The notes under the pieces are model-generated. The model made no database searches. It was not told the origin of the DNA and saw only the letters and a list, made by a program, of their open reading frames with translations. Shown one piece after another: positions 7,719-10,174 of a DNA stretch of 10,174 nucleotides. Positions within the stretch are counted from its first letter, which is position 1. Each line of letters starts with the position of its first letter. The DNA comes from an uncultured Bacteroidales bacterium. GTDB taxonomy: Bacteria > Bacteroidota > Bacteroidia > Bacteroidales > Bacteroidaceae. The translations under genes were made by a program, and so were the position numbers. The DNA lies in the NCBI GenBank assembly GCA_937995875.1, contig CALKIW010000004.1, positions 1-10,174 on the forward strand. Direction: 5' to 3'.

Positions 7719-8483
7719 ATGAGCAAGATTACAGACGCCGTCAAGGCATACAACAAGACGTGGAACAATAATAACGCCACACACACAGTAAGACAAGACA
7801 AGCGCTTCGCCCCTCGTGCCGTGCTGTTTGACATGGACGGAGTGATTTACAACTCCATGCCTCATCATGCCATAGCTTGGCAGGAATCGATGGCCCAATT
7901 CGGTATCGAAATGACTGCTGCCGATGCCTATGCCACTGAGGGCGCACGCGGAATCGACACGATATGCCAATTTGTGAAACAGCAGAAAGACAAGGAGATT
8001 TCGCTTGAAGAAGCCCAAAAGATGTATGACGTGAAGACCGAAATATTCCATAGTATGGGCGACGCGCCCATCTTTGACGGTGTAATGGAGCTCATGCAGA
8101 AAATCAAAGACGCCGGCTTACGCATCGGCATTGTCACCGGATCGGGGCAACGCCCACTCATCCAGCGTCTCGCCGATGATTTCCGGACGTTTCTCAGCGA
8201 GAGTGACATCGTTAGCGCATACGACGTGAAACGTGGCAAGCCCAATCCAGACCCTTATCTCATGGGACTGCAGAAAGCCGGGAACTTGCAGCCCTGGCAG
8301 GGAATCGTGGTGGAAAACGCACCATTGGGCGTACGCGCAGGGGTGGCGGCACAAATTCTTACGGTGGCCATCAACAGCGGTCCCCTGCCCGATCAGACCT
8401 TGCTCGATGAAGGAGCCAACCTGCTCTATCATCGTATCGTGGATTTTTCCAACGACTGGGAGGTATTGCTCGCAAATCTTTAG
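7719..8483 (+). CDS. HAD-superfamily hydrolase, beta-phosphoglucomutase-like
   Basis: A subfamily IA haloacid dehalogenase-type enzyme, acting as a phosphatase or phosphomutase on a small phosphorylated substrate. Motif I is FDMDGVIYNS with nucleophile Asp 38 and general acid Asp 40. Motif II is Thr 140 in GIVTGSGQ. Motif III is Lys 174 in KRGKPNPDPY. Motif IV is VVENAPLGVRAG, with Glu 199-Asn 200 where many members have Glu-Asp or Asp-Asp. The alpha-helical cap follows motif I (MPHHAIAWQESM). About 37 residues precede motif I; Bacteroidales relatives as I recall them have a similar short N-terminal stretch, so ATG 7719 is accepted. Its position next to pgi suggests a sugar-phosphate substrate, but the sequence does not prove this. 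The name beta-phosphoglucomutase is a family resemblance, not an assigned activity. Confidence 0.88.
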   Translation: MSKITDAVKAYNKTWNNNNATHTVRQDKRFAPRAVLFDMDGVIYNSMPHHAIAWQESMAQFGIEMTAADAYATEGARGIDTICQFVKQQKDKEISLEEAQKMYDVKTEIFHSMGDAPIFDGVMELMQKIKDAGLRIGIVTGSGQRPLIQRLADDFRTFLSESDIVSAYDVKRGKPNPDPYLMGLQKAGNLQPWQGIVVENAPLGVRAGVAAQILTVAINSGPLPDQTLLDEGANLLYHRIVDFSNDWEVLLANL

Positions 8484-8587
8484 CCTCCCTCACTCTGTTC
8501 TTACCCTATCCTCTCCGCCACCTTCCAACTTGAGTACTAATAATTTAAAAGTAGTTAATCAAAATTCAAACTAACCACATAAAGTGT

Positions 8588-8595
8588 TATATTTG
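8588..8595 (+). promoter_or_regulatory. -7 box TATATTTG very close to the next start codon
   Basis: TATATTTG followed by CA matches the Bacteroidetes TAnnTTTG -7 box. It ends only nine bases before ATG 8605. Since transcription normally begins several bases after this box, the transcript would carry almost no leader. No good TTTG -33 element is seen about 20 bases upstream; the region 8540-8580 is A/T-rich. Confidence 0.6.
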
Positions 8596-8604
8596 CAGTA
8601 AACT

Positions 8605-9285
8605 ATGAGGTTAGCATCTCTTTTAATCCTCCTCTTGGCATCCTTTCATGCCACTGCTCAAGAGCCCGAAAAGCCTTTGAGGAAATTTGTTGTGGCCGAC
8701 ATAGAAACCAGAGTCCCCATCCGAGACGTTATCGTGATAACGGAAACCGGTTATCAGGACACCACCAACTATCGTGGCATCTGCCATATTCCCCAAACCT
8801 TCGACACGCTTACGGTTTATAAGACCAACTACCTGACAGAAAAGCTCCTGCACAAGGAAGTAAAAGACTCCACTTTCCTCATACCCAACAGCAAGCGCAT
8901 CAGTGAGGTAACCGTATGGGGAAAGGATCGCACCACGCTACTACAAGAAAAAGTAGACAAATGGAGCCGGCAAAATGGACAACTGCCTGACCCGAGTAAG
9001 CCGGCAGCCACCATAGGTCTTGACTTTGCCAAAATGCTTGACAAGCGCTATCGCAAAGACCAGAAAACCCTGCGAAAAAATCGTAAACTGTTCAAAGAAA
9101 TGGACACATACGACGATGATCCCATTGTGAATGCCTACAAAAAGGAAATGGAAAAACGGCGTTTAGCAGCTGAACAAGCTAAGAAAATAGAAGAACAGAA
9201 AGCAAAACTAAAACAAGACGGACAACAAACGATTGAAGAAAAGAAACGGCTGACAGAAAAAACCAAGAACAAAATAGAAGAATAA
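8605..9285 (+). CDS. Exported protein with carboxypeptidase-regulatory-like domain and coiled-coil tail
   Basis: Function unknown. Residues 1-18 form a clear Sec signal peptide (MRLASLLILLLASFHATA) with a signal peptidase I site after Ala-Thr-Ala at 16-18. There is no lipobox cysteine, so it should be periplasmic or secreted. Residues about 24-105 (FVVADIETRVPIRDVIVITE, DTTNYRGICHIP, ISEVTVWG) resemble the carboxypeptidase-D regulatory-like beta-sandwich found at the front of Bacteroidetes outer-membrane receptors and in small envelope proteins. No TonB plug or barrel follows. Residues about 135-170 are basic (DKRYRKDQKTLRKNRKLF), and about 173-226 are a highly charged Lys/Glu-rich helix likely to form a coiled coil. 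Start chosen because the signal peptide begins there and no other Met precedes the cleavage site. It stands as a single gene between a -7 box and a terminator. Confidence 0.82.
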   Translation: MRLASLLILLLASFHATAQEPEKPLRKFVVADIETRVPIRDVIVITETGYQDTTNYRGICHIPQTFDTLTVYKTNYLTEKLLHKEVKDSTFLIPNSKRISEVTVWGKDRTTLLQEKVDKWSRQNGQLPDPSKPAATIGLDFAKMLDKRYRKDQKTLRKNRKLFKEMDTYDDDPIVNAYKKEMEKRRLAAEQAKKIEEQKAKLKQDGQQTIEEKKRLTEKTKNKIEE

Positions 9286-9290
9286 AACAT

Positions 9291-9342
9291 ACGAAATACG
9301 CCCGAAACACATTCACAATGCAATGTTTCGGGCGCATTTTCG
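9291..9342. terminator. Bidirectional terminator between convergent genes
   Basis: GCCCGAAACA (9300-9309) pairs perfectly with TGTTTCGGGC (9324-9333), extended by C9299-G9334. Outer arms ACGAAAT (9291-9297) and ATTTTCGT (9335-9342 region) add pairing with a small bulge. Inside the loop CATT and AATG can form a minor hairpin. T-rich runs lie on both sides when read from either strand. It sits six bases after the stop of the exported-protein gene and 18 bases before the stop of the minus-strand YbjQ gene, as expected for a shared terminator. Confidence 0.85.
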
Positions 9343-9360
9343 TATTGATATTCGGCATTG

Positions 9361-9678
9361 TTAAATCACCACCGCCGTACCGCTGGCCGTCACCATCAGC
9401 ATCGAGTTGCCGGATCCGATGGTTTCATAATCGAGGTCTATGCCCACAATGGCATTAGCCCCAAGCTCTCGAGCACGTTCCATCATTTCGGCAATCGACG
9501 TATCTTTAGCCTTGCGCAGCACCCTCTCATAGGATCCGCTGCGCCCGCCGAAGAAATCACGGATGCCGGCGAAGATATCCTTAAAAACGTTGGCACCAAC
9601 AATTGTCTCGCCGGTGACGATGCCTTTGTACTCCAAAATGGGATGCCCCTCTATCAGAGAAGTCGTTGTTAAAATCAT
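9361..9678 (-). CDS. YbjQ/UPF0145 family heavy-metal-binding-like domain protein
   Basis: A small conserved protein of unknown biochemical role; relatives are described as a heavy-metal-binding domain family that forms pentamers. Diagnostic stretches are GIVTGETIVGANVFKDIFAG, IRDFFGGRSGSYE, LGANAIVGIDLDYETIG and SMLMVTASGTAVVI, which align closely with E. coli YbjQ from memory. The start MILTTTSLIEG at 9678 aligns residue for residue with the E. coli N terminus and gives 105 residues. In-frame ATGs at 9684 and 9711 are also open; 9711 would add 11 residues of low-conservation sequence. It follows mnmA on the same strand after an 82-base gap and may be co-transcribed; no clear -7 box was found in that gap. 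Confidence 0.9.
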   Translation of the reverse strand: MILTTTSLIEGHPILEYKGIVTGETIVGANVFKDIFAGIRDFFGGRSGSYERVLRKAKDTSIAEMMERARELGANAIVGIDLDYETIGSGNSMLMVTASGTAVVI

Positions 9679-9760
9679 TTCCATAATATTTATTGAGTTT
9701 GATGTGAACATAATGTGAGCAAAACGACATCCGATTGATGCCTGTAAGTCTGACGAGTCT

Positions 9761-10174
9761 CTACAACGTTATCTCCCCCGACCCATAACAGCGATGGTGA
9801 TGCTCGTCGTAGACCACACAGAATTGTCCTGGAGCCACCCCATGTATTCTGTCTAAAGAGTGCACAATGGCCGTCCCGTCTTGCTCTCCCAACTTCCCCG
9901 ATGTATGCGGAGTCGGCAACTCCAAATAGCCGGGATGGTATTCGGGCGTATGGCGAATCTTAAACGTGATGGGGACACAGTGCTCCGGTATTTGCGTTTG
10001 GTCCCAGCCACTGGAGTTGCGGGAGACCATTGGTGTCTCAGTGAGCCAGTGCAAATCATGTATCTTAAAGTCTTTCTTGTACGCAGTCTCAGGGTCGTAG
10101 CCATGACTCACATACAAAATGTTATGTTCCACGTCCTTCTTGATGACAAACCAGGGACCTCCGCTCAGGCCAAG
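9761..10174 (-). CDS. mnmA: tRNA-specific 2-thiouridylase MnmA, C-terminal part (5' end cut by window edge)
   Basis: MnmA thiolates uridine 34 in the wobble position of tRNA-Lys, -Glu and -Gln, using ATP and sulfur passed along a relay. Only the last 137 residues are visible: GLSGGPWFVIKKDVEHNILY, then VSHGYDPETAY, ITFKIRHTPEYHPGYLE and GVAPGQFCVVYDEHHHRCYG, ending in GEITL. These correspond to the end of the central domain and the C-terminal beta-barrel; the N-terminal PP-loop ATPase and catalytic cysteines lie outside the window. The frame is open to base 10174, so the GTG at 10132 is an internal codon, not a start. There is no frameshift in the visible part. Confidence 0.92.
   Translation of the reverse strand, partial: LGLSGGPWFVIKKDVEHNILYVSHGYDPETAYKKDFKIHDLHWLTETPMVSRNSSGWDQTQIPEHCVPITFKIRHTPEYHPGYLELPTPHTSGKLGEQDGTAIVHSLDRIHGVAPGQFCVVYDEHHHRCYGSGEITL

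Noticed and set aside
10130..10132. GTG (minus strand) as the start of a small gene ending at 9761
   Set aside because: The frame continues to base 10174 and encodes GLSGGPWFVIKKD, which is MnmA sequence; the GTG is an internal valine.
1..10174. CRISPR arrays, tRNA or rRNA genes, transposase genes, riboswitches
   Set aside because: No regularly spaced direct repeats, no cloverleaf or rRNA-like segments, no transposase motifs and no known riboswitch core were seen on reading the sequence.

Overview
The window looks like a chromosomal segment of a Bacteroidales bacterium, most likely Prevotella or a close relative. This rests on the lysS-gpsA-pgi gene order, a LysS with the C-terminal extension seen in Bacteroidetes, TAnnTTTG-type -7 promoter boxes, the general absence of Shine-Dalgarno sequences, and protein sequences that read as Bacteroidales versions. 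The genus is an inference; no database search was possible.

Layout. (1) Bases 1-2976 (+) hold nearly all of the restriction (Res) subunit of a type III restriction-modification system, cut at its 5' end by the window edge; its methyltransferase partner is not in view and is expected upstream. (2) A 244-base spacer holds a likely terminator, a small hairpin, a doubtful 42-codon ORF and the lysS -7 box. (3) lysS (3221-4957) and gpsA (4971-5966) are 13 bases apart and probably co-transcribed. (4) A roughly 300-base spacer follows, with an unrecognised 52-codon ORF and a pyrimidine-rich tandem repeat abutting pgi. (5) pgi (6268-7620), a hairpin with a TTCG loop, then a HAD phosphatase/phosphomutase-like gene (7719-8483). 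(6) An exported protein (8605-9285) with a carboxypeptidase-regulatory-like domain and a charged coiled-coil tail, read from a -7 box so close to its ATG that the mRNA may be leaderless. (7) A bidirectional terminator separates it from two minus-strand genes: a YbjQ/UPF0145 protein and the C-terminal part of the tRNA 2-thiouridylase MnmA, cut by the right window edge.

How the genes fit together. Most of the window is housekeeping: aminoacylation of tRNA-Lys, glycerol-3-phosphate for phospholipids, the glucose-6-P/fructose-6-P step, a probable sugar-phosphate HAD enzyme and tRNA wobble thiolation (MnmA also acts on tRNA-Lys). The type III restriction gene is the accessory element and sits at the edge of this conserved block. 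I do not see a clearly new multi-gene system. The least explained parts are the two spacers, whose small ORFs share the peptide SKYADT using different synonymous codons, and the leaderless exported coiled-coil protein.
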